Source of the DNA: Paracoccus pantotrophus
GTDB taxonomy: Bacteria > Pseudomonadota > Alphaproteobacteria > Rhodobacterales > Rhodobacteraceae
DNA length: 64,000 nt
NCBI RefSeq assembly: GCF_008824185.1
Contig: NZ_CP044426.1
Span: 1,496,501-1,560,500 of the forward strand
Direction: 5' to 3'
Under the pieces are notes generated by a model. The model did no database searches. It saw nothing but the letters and a program-made list of their open reading frames with translations, and was not told the DNA's origin. The stretch's first letter is position 1. Every line of letters starts with the position of its first letter. Shown piece by piece: positions 18,865-27,652 of the stretch. The translations under genes and the position numbers were made by a program.

Positions 18865-18893
18865 GAATTAAGGGATTCGTCGCCCAAGGTCAA
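18865..18893 (-). promoter_or_regulatory. Promoter of the alpha operon (rpsM-rpsK-rpoA-rplQ)
   Basis: On the minus strand, -35 TTGACC (18888-18893) and -10 TAATTC (18865-18870) are exactly 17 bp apart. The -35 begins two bases past the adk stop codon. The leader to the rpsM GTG is about 125 bases, enough for ribosomal-protein feedback control. Confidence 0.65.
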
Positions 18894-18895
18894 GC

Positions 18896-19552
18896 CTAGG
18901 ACGGGATCCTGTCCAGCACCTTCGCGACCTGGGCGGCCACCTCGTCGATCTCGGCCAGGCCGTCGACCGGGTTCAGGTTACCCTTGACATAGTAATAGCC
19001 GATCAGGGGCGAGGTCTTCTTGTAATATTCCATCAGCCGGGTCTTGAGGCTTTCCTCGTTGTCGTCGGCGCGGCGGCGCAGGTCGGTCGAGCCGCAGACA
19101 TCGCATTTGCCCGGCTCTTTCGTCGGCTTGGTCACGTCGTGATAGACCTCGCCGCAATTGCCGCAGGTGAAACGGCCCGAGATGCGCGCGACCAGCGCCG
19201 CATCGTCCACCCGCATCTCGATCACGGCGTCGATGCGCTGGTCCATCTCGGCCATCAACGCCTGCAGCGCGTCGGCCTGGGCCAGGGTGCGCGGGAAGCC
19301 GTCGAAGATGAAGCCCTTGCCGCCCCGCCCCAGCTTTTCGCGGATCAGGCCGATGACGATCTCGTCCGTCACCAGCTCGCCGCGGTCCATCACCTCGGCC
19401 ACGCGCTTGCCCATCTCGGTGCCCGAGCTGCGGGCCTCGCGCAGCATGTCGCCGGTGGAGAGCTGGACGAGGCCGCGCTCCTCGATTAGCCGCCGGGCCT
19501 GGGTGCCTTTGCCTGCGCCGGGCGGGCCCAGCAGAATGATGTTGATCGCCAT
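18896..19552 (-). CDS. adk: Adenylate kinase with a four-cysteine LID
   Basis: Cytoplasmic enzyme of 218 residues that interconverts ATP, AMP and ADP. The P-loop is GPPGAGKGTQ (residues 9-18), and the AMP-site motifs are STGDMLRE and FDGFPRTL. The LID (about 126-163) carries Cys130, Cys133, Cys150 and Cys153 (CGNC and CDVC), a metal-binding set usual in Gram-positive enzymes. The Paracoccus denitrificans enzyme is known to have such a metal-binding LID, which supports the genus call. It is 40 bases after secY, the standard position. Confidence 0.97.
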   Translation of the reverse strand: MAINIILLGPPGAGKGTQARRLIEERGLVQLSTGDMLREARSSGTEMGKRVAEVMDRGELVTDEIVIGLIREKLGRGGKGFIFDGFPRTLAQADALQALMAEMDQRIDAVIEMRVDDAALVARISGRFTCGNCGEVYHDVTKPTKEPGKCDVCGSTDLRRRADDNEESLKTRLMEYYKKTSPLIGYYYVKGNLNPVDGLAEIDEVAAQVAKVLDRIPS

Positions 19553-19592
19553 GTCGTCGTCCCTCTCCTACCCTTTTTGGTGGGTTTACCCC

Positions 19593-20966
<1,374 letters not shown>

Positions 20967-21037
20967 GCTTCGTGCCCCTTCGTGGCAGCGCCGCCGGATC
21001 GTTTCCCGATCCCGCGGCGCCTGGAAAACTTGACAGC

Positions 21038-21066
21038 TATCTATGGGGCGCGGGCGCGCCCTTCAA
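21038..21066 (-). promoter_or_regulatory. Candidate internal promoter before secY
   Basis: On the minus strand, -35 TTGAAG (21061-21066) and -10 TAGATA (21038-21043) are 17 bp apart, just behind the rplO stop. The leader would be about 65 bases. It would allow secY-adk to be made independently of rplO. Confidence 0.5.
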
Positions 21067-21070
21067 CAGC

Positions 21071-21568
21071 TTATTCGGCCGCAGAAGTCTCGGTGGCTGC
21101 TTCTTTCGCCGGACGGGTGACGGTGATCTTGCCACCGGCCTTCTCGATGGCCTCGACGGCGGCTTTCGACGCGCCGGCGACGGTCAGGTCCAGCGCGGCC
21201 TTGATTTCGCCCTTGGCCAGCACGCGCACACCGTCCAGCTTGCGGCGGATGACACCGGCAGCGACCAGCGCATCCTCGGTCACGGCGGCTTTCGCGTCCA
21301 GCTTGCCCGCATCGACGAAGGCTTGCAGCTGGCCCAGGTTCACCACCGCGAATTCCAGGCGATTCGGCTTGCTGAAGCCGCGCTTGGGCAGGCGGCGATA
21401 CAGCGGCATCTGGCCGCCTTCATAGCCGTTCAGCGCCACGCCCGAACGCGAGGTCTGGCCCTTGATGCCGCGGCCGGCAGTCTTGCCCTTGCCCGAGCCG
21501 GGGCCGCGCGCCACGCGCTTTTTCTTGCGGTTGGCGCCGGGATTGTCGTGCAGTTCATGCAGTTTCAT
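21071..21568 (-). CDS. rplO: 50S ribosomal protein L15
   Basis: Large-subunit assembly protein of 165 residues. The N-terminus MKLHELHDNPGANRKKKRV, the glycine-rich GKGKTAGRGIKGQ segment and YRRLPKRGFSKPNR are diagnostic. The frame continues far upstream, but the ATG at 21568 is the family start and has a GGAG site (CCAGGAGAAGCGAC). Uniquely for this cluster it is separated from rpmD by an envelope-protein gene, a terminator and its own promoter. Confidence 0.97.
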   Translation of the reverse strand: MKLHELHDNPGANRKKKRVARGPGSGKGKTAGRGIKGQTSRSGVALNGYEGGQMPLYRRLPKRGFSKPNRLEFAVVNLGQLQAFVDAGKLDAKAAVTEDALVAAGVIRRKLDGVRVLAKGEIKAALDLTVAGASKAAVEAIEKAGGKITVTRPAKEAATETSAAE

Positions 21569-21662
21569 GTCGCTTCTCCTGGCCGGAAACGCCCCATGAA
21601 GCGAAAGGGGGCGAACGCGGCTTTTCTTGCTTGTTGAGTCGGATGCCCTAGGGCACCGGCGG

Positions 21663-21691
21663 CTTCTAGCCCCTCGTCGGCGAAGGGTCAA
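21663..21691 (-). promoter_or_regulatory. Promoter of rplO-secY-adk
   Basis: On the minus strand, -35 TTGACC (21686-21691) and -10 TAGAAG (21663-21668) are exactly 17 bp apart in the 299-bp gap between the envelope-protein gene and rplO. The -35 is the same hexamer as at rpsM and rpsJ P1. The leader is about 90 bases. The remaining part of the gap (21692-21867) shows no gene. Confidence 0.65.
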
Positions 21692-21867
21692 GTTTTCCGC
21701 GCATCCGCGCTGGCGCCGGCCCCGCAGCACAAGCACCTGGACCGCTATCGCGGGCGCCGTGCGAAAGCCGTATCCAACCGGGAGCCATGCGGATCCGACG
21801 CCCCCGCCCGCATTGTCCGCAACGGCAGTCATGCGTCGGCGAGCCGCGCATCCCGGCCATCGCGGGA

Positions 21868-22605
21868 TCAGAAGCCGACCCAGAATCCCAGCTTTACCGC
21901 CGCCTCTCCCTGCCCCGACAACGGCCCGATCGCGCCAAGCTCCAGCTTGACCGGCCCGAACAGCTCGCGCACCGCCGAAGCCGCCAGCCTGCTGGAAAAG
22001 CCGCTGTCCTGGCGATCCTCGAGGCGAAGCTGGCCGATCAGCATCAGCCGCTCGGTCGCATGCCAGCCCAGCGTCACCTCGGCCTTGACCGAGGTTTCGG
22101 GCGTAAGATAGGCCAGCCGCCCGGCACCGCTGGCGGCCAGCTGGGCGATCTCGGCCTCGTCCCTCAGCTTGCCGGCGACCTTGACCCGCGCCTCGACCGC
22201 CAGCCAGCCGCCGCCGGGAATCCGGTCGAGCAGCGGCACCGCGTCAAATCCCCTGCCCCAGCCCGCGCCGACCTGCCCGACCGGCATGTAGATCCCGTTG
22301 CGCTCGATCACGCCGCTGCCCAGCGAAAGCGCCCAGCGATCCGCCCCGCTGCCCCGGCCAAGCGGGCGTTGCAGCCAGATCATCGCGCTGGTCTCTCCCG
22401 CGCGGGAACGGCCCAGTTCGAATCCCAGCGTCCGCCGCCGCAATCCGTATTCGCCATAAAGCCCGGCATAGCCGTTGCCCCGGGCATCACGCTCGGCCGA
22501 GAGCGCCAGGAAGATCTCTTTCACCTGGCGCGGCCAGGGGCTTGCGAGCGCAGGATCGGCCAAGACCATGCAGGCCAAGATCAGGCAGCGAAACAGCGGC
22601 GGCAC
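21868..22605 (-). CDS. Predicted secreted beta-barrel-like envelope protein of unknown function
   Basis: I do not recognise the family. The product is 245 residues from a GTG at 22605. The N-terminus has a signal-peptide-like stretch, CLILACMVLADPALAS, with likely cleavage after ALA. The rest alternates polar and hydrophobic or aromatic residues in strand-length units (for example YAGLYGEYGLRRRTLGFELG and LMLIGQLRLE), and the chain ends in VKLGFWVGF, a terminal phenylalanine as in outer-membrane barrels. An outer-membrane location is inferred. It is inserted inside the spc operon between rpmD and rplO, with a terminator before it and the rplO promoter after it. The start codon is uncertain because the ribosome-binding site is weak. 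Confidence 0.65.
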   Translation of the reverse strand: MPPLFRCLILACMVLADPALASPWPRQVKEIFLALSAERDARGNGYAGLYGEYGLRRRTLGFELGRSRAGETSAMIWLQRPLGRGSGADRWALSLGSGVIERNGIYMPVGQVGAGWGRGFDAVPLLDRIPGGGWLAVEARVKVAGKLRDEAEIAQLAASGAGRLAYLTPETSVKAEVTLGWHATERLMLIGQLRLEDRQDSGFSSRLAASAVRELFGPVKLELGAIGPLSGQGEAAVKLGFWVGF

Positions 22606-22654
22606 GGCGGGCTCATTCCTGCGAGGATTGCTTCGCCGGAGGCTAAGGGAAATC

Positions 22655-22671
22655 GGTTAGCAAAAGGTTAA
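22655..22671 (-). promoter_or_regulatory. CtrA-like site upstream of the envelope-protein gene
   Basis: The minus strand reads TTAACCTTTTGCTAACC, one mismatch from the CtrA pattern TTAA-N7-TTAA. It lies 50-66 bases before the GTG start. A single short AT-rich match can arise by chance, so this is tentative. Confidence 0.25.
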
Positions 22672-22682
22672 TGCGCCAAACA

Positions 22683-22711
22683 AAACGCCCCGGAGAAGCT
22701 CCGGGGCGTTT
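22683..22711 (-). terminator. Rho-independent terminator after rpmD
   Basis: A perfect 13-bp stem, AAACGCCCCGGAG (22683-22695) with CTCCGGGGCGTTT (22699-22711), and a 3-base loop. On the minus strand the stem runs into TTTTGTTTGG. It stands 26 bases past the rpmD stop and should end the upstream spc transcript before the envelope-protein gene. Confidence 0.8.
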
Positions 22712-22736
22712 GCGATGCAATGTGGCGCGGGCGGGA

Positions 22737-22925
22737 TCAGCCGCGCTCTTCCACGATGGTGACCAGATGCGGGATCTTGGCGACCATGCCGCGCACGGCC
22801 GGGGTATCCTCCAGCTCGCGGGTGCGGTTCATCTTGTTCAGGCCCAGGCCCTTCAGCGTTTCGCGCTGGATGGCCGGACGGCGGATCGGCGAGCCGATCT
22901 GCTTGACGACGATGGTTTTAGCCAT
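22737..22925 (-). CDS. rpmD: 50S ribosomal protein L30
   Basis: Small large-subunit protein of 62 residues. It opens MAKTIVVKQIGSPIRRP and continues GLGLNKMNRTRELEDTP, both typical. It is 12 bases after rpsE and is the last ribosomal gene before the terminator, so it closes this part of the spc operon. Confidence 0.96.
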   Translation of the reverse strand: MAKTIVVKQIGSPIRRPAIQRETLKGLGLNKMNRTRELEDTPAVRGMVAKIPHLVTIVEERG

Positions 22926-22937
22926 ATGCCTGTCTCC

Positions 22938-23504
22938 TTACGCTTCGACGGCGGCTTCGGCCGGCTTGTCGCTGGACGGCAGGATCTCGGCCACCTTCTT
23001 GCCGCGGCGCTGCGCGACATTGCGGGGCGAGGCTTCCTTCTTGAGACCGTCGATGGTGGCGCGAATCATGTTGTAGGGGTTCTGCGACCCCAGCGATTTC
23101 GCCACGACGTCCTGGACGCCCAGCATCTCGAACACGGCGCGCATCGGACCGCCGGCGATGATGCCGGTGCCCGGAACCGCGGTCCGCATCACCACCCGGC
23201 CGGCGCCGTGACGCCCTTCGATGTCATGATGCAGGGTGCGACCGTCGCGCAGCGGCACGCGAACCAGCGAACGCTTCGCCTGTTCGGTCGCCTTGCGGAT
23301 CGCCTCGGGGACTTCCTTGGCCTTGCCCTTGCCGAAGCCGACGCGGCCACGCTGGTCGCCGACGACCACCAGGGCGGCGAAGCCGAAGCGCTTACCGCCC
23401 TTGACGGTTTTCGACACGCGGTTGATCGCGACCAGACGGTCGGCAAATTCTGGGGTTTCCTCGCGCTCTTCGCGGCGACCCCGACGGTTTTCACGTTCTG
23501 CCAT
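22938..23504 (-). CDS. rpsE: 30S ribosomal protein S5
   Basis: Small-subunit decoding-fidelity protein of 188 residues. Signatures are LVAINRVSKTVKGGKRFGF and GDQRGRVGFGKGKAKEVPE, then GTGIIAGGPMRAVFEMLGV. The first 20 residues are highly charged (RENRRGRREEREE), an extension common in alphaproteobacteria. Upstream lies a 117-bp gap with an 8-bp hairpin (23595-23614), unusual between rplR and rpsE, which may modulate the downstream part of the operon. Confidence 0.97.
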   Translation of the reverse strand: MAERENRRGRREEREETPEFADRLVAINRVSKTVKGGKRFGFAALVVVGDQRGRVGFGKGKAKEVPEAIRKATEQAKRSLVRVPLRDGRTLHHDIEGRHGAGRVVMRTAVPGTGIIAGGPMRAVFEMLGVQDVVAKSLGSQNPYNMIRATIDGLKKEASPRNVAQRRGKKVAEILPSSDKPAEAAVEA

Positions 23505-23621
23505 AAGGCATTCCTTCTACGCTGGCGCGCGTCCCGCGCCGTTGAGGCCAATCCTGGTGGGCCGCCGACGGATCGGACGGCCCCCGGATCATCGGGGTGG
23601 CGCAGCCGCCACCCGCATTCG

Positions 23622-23981
23622 TCAGAACTTCAGGCCGCCTTCGCGGGCCGCATCGGCAAGCGCCTTGATCTTGCCGTGGAACAGGAAGCCGCCGCGGTCG
23701 AAGATCACCTCTTCGACACCGGCCTTCTTCGCGCGTTCCGCAATCGCGGCGCCGATCTTGGCCGCCGCTTCGACATTGTTCTTGCCGACCACGCCCAGAT
23801 CCTTCTCGAGCGACGAGGCGGCGGCCAGGGTGACCCCCTTCACGTCGTCGATCACCTGGACGCTGATGTTCTTGGAAGAACGGTGAACGGACAGCCGCGG
23901 ACGGCCGTCCGAGATCTTCCGCAACTTGTTCCGCACGCGCAGGCGGCGCTTCTGGAACAGCTCTCTTTTCGTCAGTGCCAT
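23622..23981 (-). CDS. rplR: 50S ribosomal protein L18
   Basis: 5S rRNA-binding protein of 119 residues. The N-terminus KRELFQKRRLRVRNKLRK, the motif RPRLSVHRSSKNISVQVID and the C-terminal FDRGGFLFHGKIKALADAAR are diagnostic. It is 11 bases after rplF, in standard spc order. Confidence 0.97.
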   Translation of the reverse strand: MALTKRELFQKRRLRVRNKLRKISDGRPRLSVHRSSKNISVQVIDDVKGVTLAAASSLEKDLGVVGKNNVEAAAKIGAAIAERAKKAGVEEVIFDRGGFLFHGKIKALADAAREGGLKF

Positions 23982-23992
23982 TTTTGCGCCCC

Positions 23993-24526
23993 TTACTTCT
24001 TCTTGCCTTCCTTGCGGAAGACGACCTCACCCTTGTAGCGGATGCCCTTGCCCTTGTAGGGCTCGGGGCGACGCCACTCGCGGATGTTCGCGGCGACCTG
24101 GCCGACCAGCTGCTGGTCGATGCCTTCCACCACGATCTCGGTCTGTTTCGGAGCCGAGATGGTCACGCCTTCCGGCGTTTCGAAGTTCACGTCATGCGAA
24201 TAGCCCAGCGAGAGCTTCAGCGTCTTGCCCTGCATCTGGGCGCGGTAGCCGACGCCCTGGATTTCCAGCTCTTTCTTGAAGCCTTCGCTGACGCCGACGG
24301 TCAGGTTCTCGACCATCGAGCGGGTCATGCCCCACTGCTGGCGGGCGCGCTTCGACTGGCCGCGGGGGGTCACCTTGACGGCGCCCTCCTCGACGGCCAG
24401 CGTCACGTCGTCGGTCGCGGTGAAGCTGCGGCTGCCTTTCGGGCCCTTGACCTCGATGGTCTGGCCCTTGATCTCTGCGGTCACGCCCTTGGGGAGGGCG
24501 ACCGGCTTCTTACCAATCCGAGACAT
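23993..24526 (-). CDS. rplF: 50S ribosomal protein L6
   Basis: Large-subunit protein of 177 residues near the factor-binding centre, with two similar domains. It opens MSRIGKKPVALPKGVTAEI and ends with the signature PEPYKGKGIRYKGEVVFRKE. Length is normal. It is 11 bases after rpsH. Confidence 0.97.
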   Translation of the reverse strand: MSRIGKKPVALPKGVTAEIKGQTIEVKGPKGSRSFTATDDVTLAVEEGAVKVTPRGQSKRARQQWGMTRSMVENLTVGVSEGFKKELEIQGVGYRAQMQGKTLKLSLGYSHDVNFETPEGVTISAPKQTEIVVEGIDQQLVGQVAANIREWRRPEPYKGKGIRYKGEVVFRKEGKKK

Positions 24527-24537
24527 CTCTGCCCTCC

Positions 24538-24936
24538 TTAGAACACGGTGCAGAGGACTTCGCCGCCGACATTGGCGCTGCGAGCCGCTGCATCAGACAT
24601 GACGCCCTTGGGCGTCGAGACGATGGAGACGCCCAGGCCGTTGCGGACCTGCGGCAATTCCTTGACCGAGGCGTAGACCCGGCGGCCGGGCTTGGACACC
24701 CGCGCCAGTTCCCGGATCACCGGGGTGCCTTCGTAGTATTTCAGGCTGATTTCCAGCTCGGTATGGCCCGAGGGGGTTTCAACCTTTTCATAGCCGCGGA
24801 TGTAGCCTTCGGCTTTCAGCACATCCAGCACCCAGGCGCGCAGCTTGGAGGCGGGCGTGCGGACGGTCGATTTGCCGCGCATCTGCGCGTTGCGGATGCG
24901 GGTCAGCATATCGCCGAGAGGATCGTTCATCGACAT
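24538..24936 (-). CDS. rpsH: 30S ribosomal protein S8
   Basis: Central-domain 16S rRNA-binding protein of 132 residues, and in E. coli the feedback repressor of the spc operon. It starts MSMNDPLGDMLTRIRNAQM and ends DAAARSANVGGEVLCTVF, both diagnostic. Two ATG codons lie two codons apart; the first is used here because AAGGGGG stands four bases before it. It is 9 bases after rpsN. Confidence 0.96.
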   Translation of the reverse strand: MSMNDPLGDMLTRIRNAQMRGKSTVRTPASKLRAWVLDVLKAEGYIRGYEKVETPSGHTELEISLKYYEGTPVIRELARVSKPGRRVYASVKELPQVRNGLGVSIVSTPKGVMSDAAARSANVGGEVLCTVF

Positions 24937-24945
24937 ATTGCCCCC

Positions 24946-25251
24946 TTACCAGCTGGATTTGACCATGCCGGGGATCTGGCCGAACGAGCCGAGCTCGCGC
25001 AGCATGATCCGCGACAGTTTCAGTTTACGGTAATACGCATGCGGACGGCCGGTCAGTTGGCACCGGTTGTGCAGACGCGTGGCCGAGGAGTTGCGCGGCA
25101 GTTCAGCCAGTTTCAGGCTGGCCTTGAAGCGCTCTTCCATCGGGCGGGACTGATCGTGGACGATCTCGTTCAGCGCGGCGCGCTTGGCGGCGTATTTCTG
25201 AACCAGACGCTCGCGCTTCTTCTCGCGCTCGACCATGGATTTCTTTGCCAT
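24946..25251 (-). CDS. rpsN: 30S ribosomal protein S14 (long, zinc-independent form)
   Basis: Small-subunit head protein of 101 residues. This is the long form without the CxxC pair of zinc-binding S14. The ending RCQLTGRPHAYYRKLKLSR then LRELGSFGQIPGMVKSSW is diagnostic. It lies between rplE and rpsH in standard order. Confidence 0.97.
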   Translation of the reverse strand: MAKKSMVEREKKRERLVQKYAAKRAALNEIVHDQSRPMEERFKASLKLAELPRNSSATRLHNRCQLTGRPHAYYRKLKLSRIMLRELGSFGQIPGMVKSSW

Positions 25252-25269
25252 ATCTTCTTCCCTCCGCGA

Positions 25270-25829
<560 letters not shown>

Positions 25830-25830
<1 letters not shown>

Positions 25831-26135
25831 CAGATCACGTCTCCCGTGGTCTTGGCGAAACGGACCTTCTTGCCGTCTTCCACGCGGAAGCCGACGCGGG
25901 TCGCTTTGCCGTTCTTGTCCAGCAGCGCCAGGTTCGACAGGTCGATCGGCATGGCCTTGGCCACGCGGCCGCCCTGGCTCGTCTGGGTCTGGCGCTGGTG
26001 ACGGATCGCGATGTTGACGCCGTCAACGACCGCCTTGTTCTCTTTCGGGAACACCGCGGAGATCTCGCCCTGCTTGCCCTTGTCCTTGCCGGTCAGCACG
26101 ACGACCTTGTCGCCCTTCTTGAGCTTCGCAGCCAT
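25830..26135 (-). CDS. rplX: 50S ribosomal protein L24
   Basis: Assembly initiator of the large subunit, 101 residues. The KOW motif is KKGDKVVVLTGKDKGKQG near the start, followed by VDGVNIAIRHQRQTQ. The start at 26135 shares one base with the rplN stop, and its own stop shares one base with the rplE start. This chain couples rplN, rplX and rplE. Confidence 0.97.
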
Positions 26136-26503
26136 CACAGCACCTCCGGCGCAAGCGAGATGATCTTCATGAAGTTCTTGGCCCGCAGCTCGCGCACGAC
26201 CGGCCCGAAGATACGGGTGCCGACCGGTTCGCCCTGGTTGTTCAGGATGACGGCAGCATTGCGGTCGAAGCGGATCGAGGTGCCGTCCTCGCGCTTCACT
26301 TCTTTCGCGGTGCGTACGACGACGGCCTTGCGGACATCGCCCTTCTTCACGCGGCCGCGCGGAATGGCTTCCTTGACGGAGACGACGATGATGTCGCCCA
26401 CCGACGCATAGCGACGGTGCGAACCACCCAGAACCTTGATGCACTGCACCCGGCGTGCGCCGGAGTTGTCAGCGACATCCAGATTGGTCTGCATCTGGAT
26501 CAT
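26135..26503 (-). CDS. rplN: 50S ribosomal protein L14
   Basis: Large-subunit protein of 122 residues at the subunit interface. It opens MIQMQTNLDVADNSGARRV and has the signature FDRNAAVILNNQGEPVGTRI, both typical. It is the first gene of the classical spc group. The 63-bp gap from rpsQ shows no convincing promoter. Confidence 0.97.
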   Translation of the reverse strand: MIQMQTNLDVADNSGARRVQCIKVLGGSHRRYASVGDIIVVSVKEAIPRGRVKKGDVRKAVVVRTAKEVKREDGTSIRFDRNAAVILNNQGEPVGTRIFGPVVRELRAKNFMKIISLAPEVL

Positions 26504-26566
26504 TTGGTTACTCCCGACCTTTGGGGACCGGCGGCACCGGCCCCAGGGTATCGATTAAACTGGCGC

Positions 26567-26815
26567 TCAGGCCGAAGCTTCGGTGGCTTCGGTCAGGACG
26601 GTCCAGCGCTTGGTCTTCGAGATCGGCGCGCATTCGACGATGCGAACGATGTCACCGACCTTGAACTGGTTCTGCGCGTCATGCGCGCGGTATTTCTTGG
26701 ACGACCGCACGGTCTTGTGCAGCAGCGGATGCTTGAAGCGACGCTCGACCAGGACGGTCACGGTCTGTTCGTTCTTGTCGCTGACGACCTTGCCTTGCAG
26801 GATGCGTTTGGGCAT
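26567..26815 (-). CDS. rpsQ: 30S ribosomal protein S17
   Basis: Small-subunit assembly protein of 82 residues with an OB fold. It starts MPKRILQGKVVSDKNEQTV and has VRSSKKYRAHDAQNQFKVGD and IVECAPISKTKRW, the family signature. It is 12 bases after rpmC and ends the S10 group. Confidence 0.97.
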   Translation of the reverse strand: MPKRILQGKVVSDKNEQTVTVLVERRFKHPLLHKTVRSSKKYRAHDAQNQFKVGDIVRIVECAPISKTKRWTVLTEATEASA

Positions 26816-26827
26816 GGACCGGGCTCC

Positions 26828-27034
26828 TTAGTTCGACGCCGCGGCTTGCGCCGCTTTCTGGTTCAGAATGGTTTTCACACGGGCGACGTCGCGGCGGACG
26901 GCGCGCATGCGGGCGGTCGATTCGAGCTGGCCGGTGGCCTGCTGGAAGCGCAGGTTGAACGCTTCCTTCTTCAGCGCGAGCAGCTGTTCCTTCAGCTGGT
27001 CAGGCGTCTTGTCTTTCAATTCCTGCGCTTTCAT
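26828..27034 (-). CDS. rpmC: 50S ribosomal protein L29
   Basis: Large-subunit exit-tunnel protein of 68 residues. It opens MKAQELKDKTPDQLKEQLL and has FQQATGQLESTARMRAVRR, which is diagnostic. The ATG at 27034 follows AAAGGAAAAGGCGC; the frame extends upstream but without similarity. Unlike the usual tight rplP-rpmC junction, 192 bp with a hairpin and a promoter-like sequence lie before it. Confidence 0.96.
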   Translation of the reverse strand: MKAQELKDKTPDQLKEQLLALKKEAFNLRFQQATGQLESTARMRAVRRDVARVKTILNQKAAQAAASN

Positions 27035-27147
27035 GCGCCTTTTCCTTTCAACATCACCGGCGAGCCCCTGCCATGCAGGGCCACCCTGATTCCGGTGGAG
27101 TTTCATGATGAAGGCCTGCCCATACAGGCTTGGCCGGATTTTGGCAA
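27035..27147 (-). promoter_or_regulatory. Promoter and structured leader of rpmC
   Basis: On the minus strand, -35 TTGCCA (27142-27147) and -10 TATGGG (27119-27124) are 17 bp apart, nearly the same hexamers as at rpsJ P2. The roughly 80-base leader can fold. An outer CACCGG/CCGGTG pair encloses CCCTGC-ATG-GCAGGG. It may be a ribosomal-protein feedback site for rpmC-rpsQ and the spc genes. Confidence 0.55.
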
Positions 27148-27178
27148 CCCCGATTGTCCCGAGGAAGCCAGAAATGCA

Positions 27179-27206
27179 GCGCCCCGCCACTGTCGCGGCG
27201 GGGCGC
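27179..27206 (-). terminator. Hairpin after rplP
   Basis: A perfect 10-bp G/C stem, GCGCCCCGCC (27179-27188) with GGCGGGGCGC (27197-27206), closes an 8-base loop 20 bases past the rplP stop. On the minus strand the sequence after it is TGCATTTCTGG, a poor T-tract. Partial termination or processing between rplP and rpmC is likely. Confidence 0.5.
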
Positions 27207-27226
27207 AATCTGGAAGCGGCGGCGAA

Positions 27227-27640
27227 TTACCAGTCTTCGCGCGCGACGATGCGGGTCAGCACCGGCAGCTTCTGCGCGCCCAGGCGCAGGGCTTCGCGGG
27301 CGATGGCGTCGTTCACGCCGTCGATCTCGAACATGATCCGGCCGGGATGGACGCGGGCAGCCCAGTAATCCACCGAGCCCTTGCCCTTACCCATCCGCAC
27401 TTCGGTCGGTTTCGAGGAAACCGGCACGTCCGGGAAGATCCGGATCCAGACCCGGCCCTGACGCTTCATGTGGCGGGTGATCGCGCGGCGGGCCGCCTCG
27501 ATCTGGCGCGCGGTGACGCGCTCGGGCTCGATGGCCTTCAGCGCATAGGAGCCGAAGTTCAGGTTGAACCCGCCCTTGGCCTCGCCGTGGATGCGGCCCT
27601 TGTGCTGTTTGCGGAACTTGGTCCGTTTCGGTTGCAGCAT
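27227..27640 (-). CDS. rplP: 50S ribosomal protein L16
   Basis: Large-subunit protein of 137 residues near the A-site tRNA. It starts MLQPKRTKFRKQHKGRIHG and has the signatures RVWIRIFPDVPVSSKPTEV and RMGKGKGSVDYWAARV. It is 12 bases after rpsC. Downstream the S10 transcript may end at a hairpin before rpmC. Confidence 0.97.
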   Translation of the reverse strand: MLQPKRTKFRKQHKGRIHGEAKGGFNLNFGSYALKAIEPERVTARQIEAARRAITRHMKRQGRVWIRIFPDVPVSSKPTEVRMGKGKGSVDYWAARVHPGRIMFEIDGVNDAIAREALRLGAQKLPVLTRIVAREDW

Positions 27641-27652
27641 TGCTTCTTCTCC

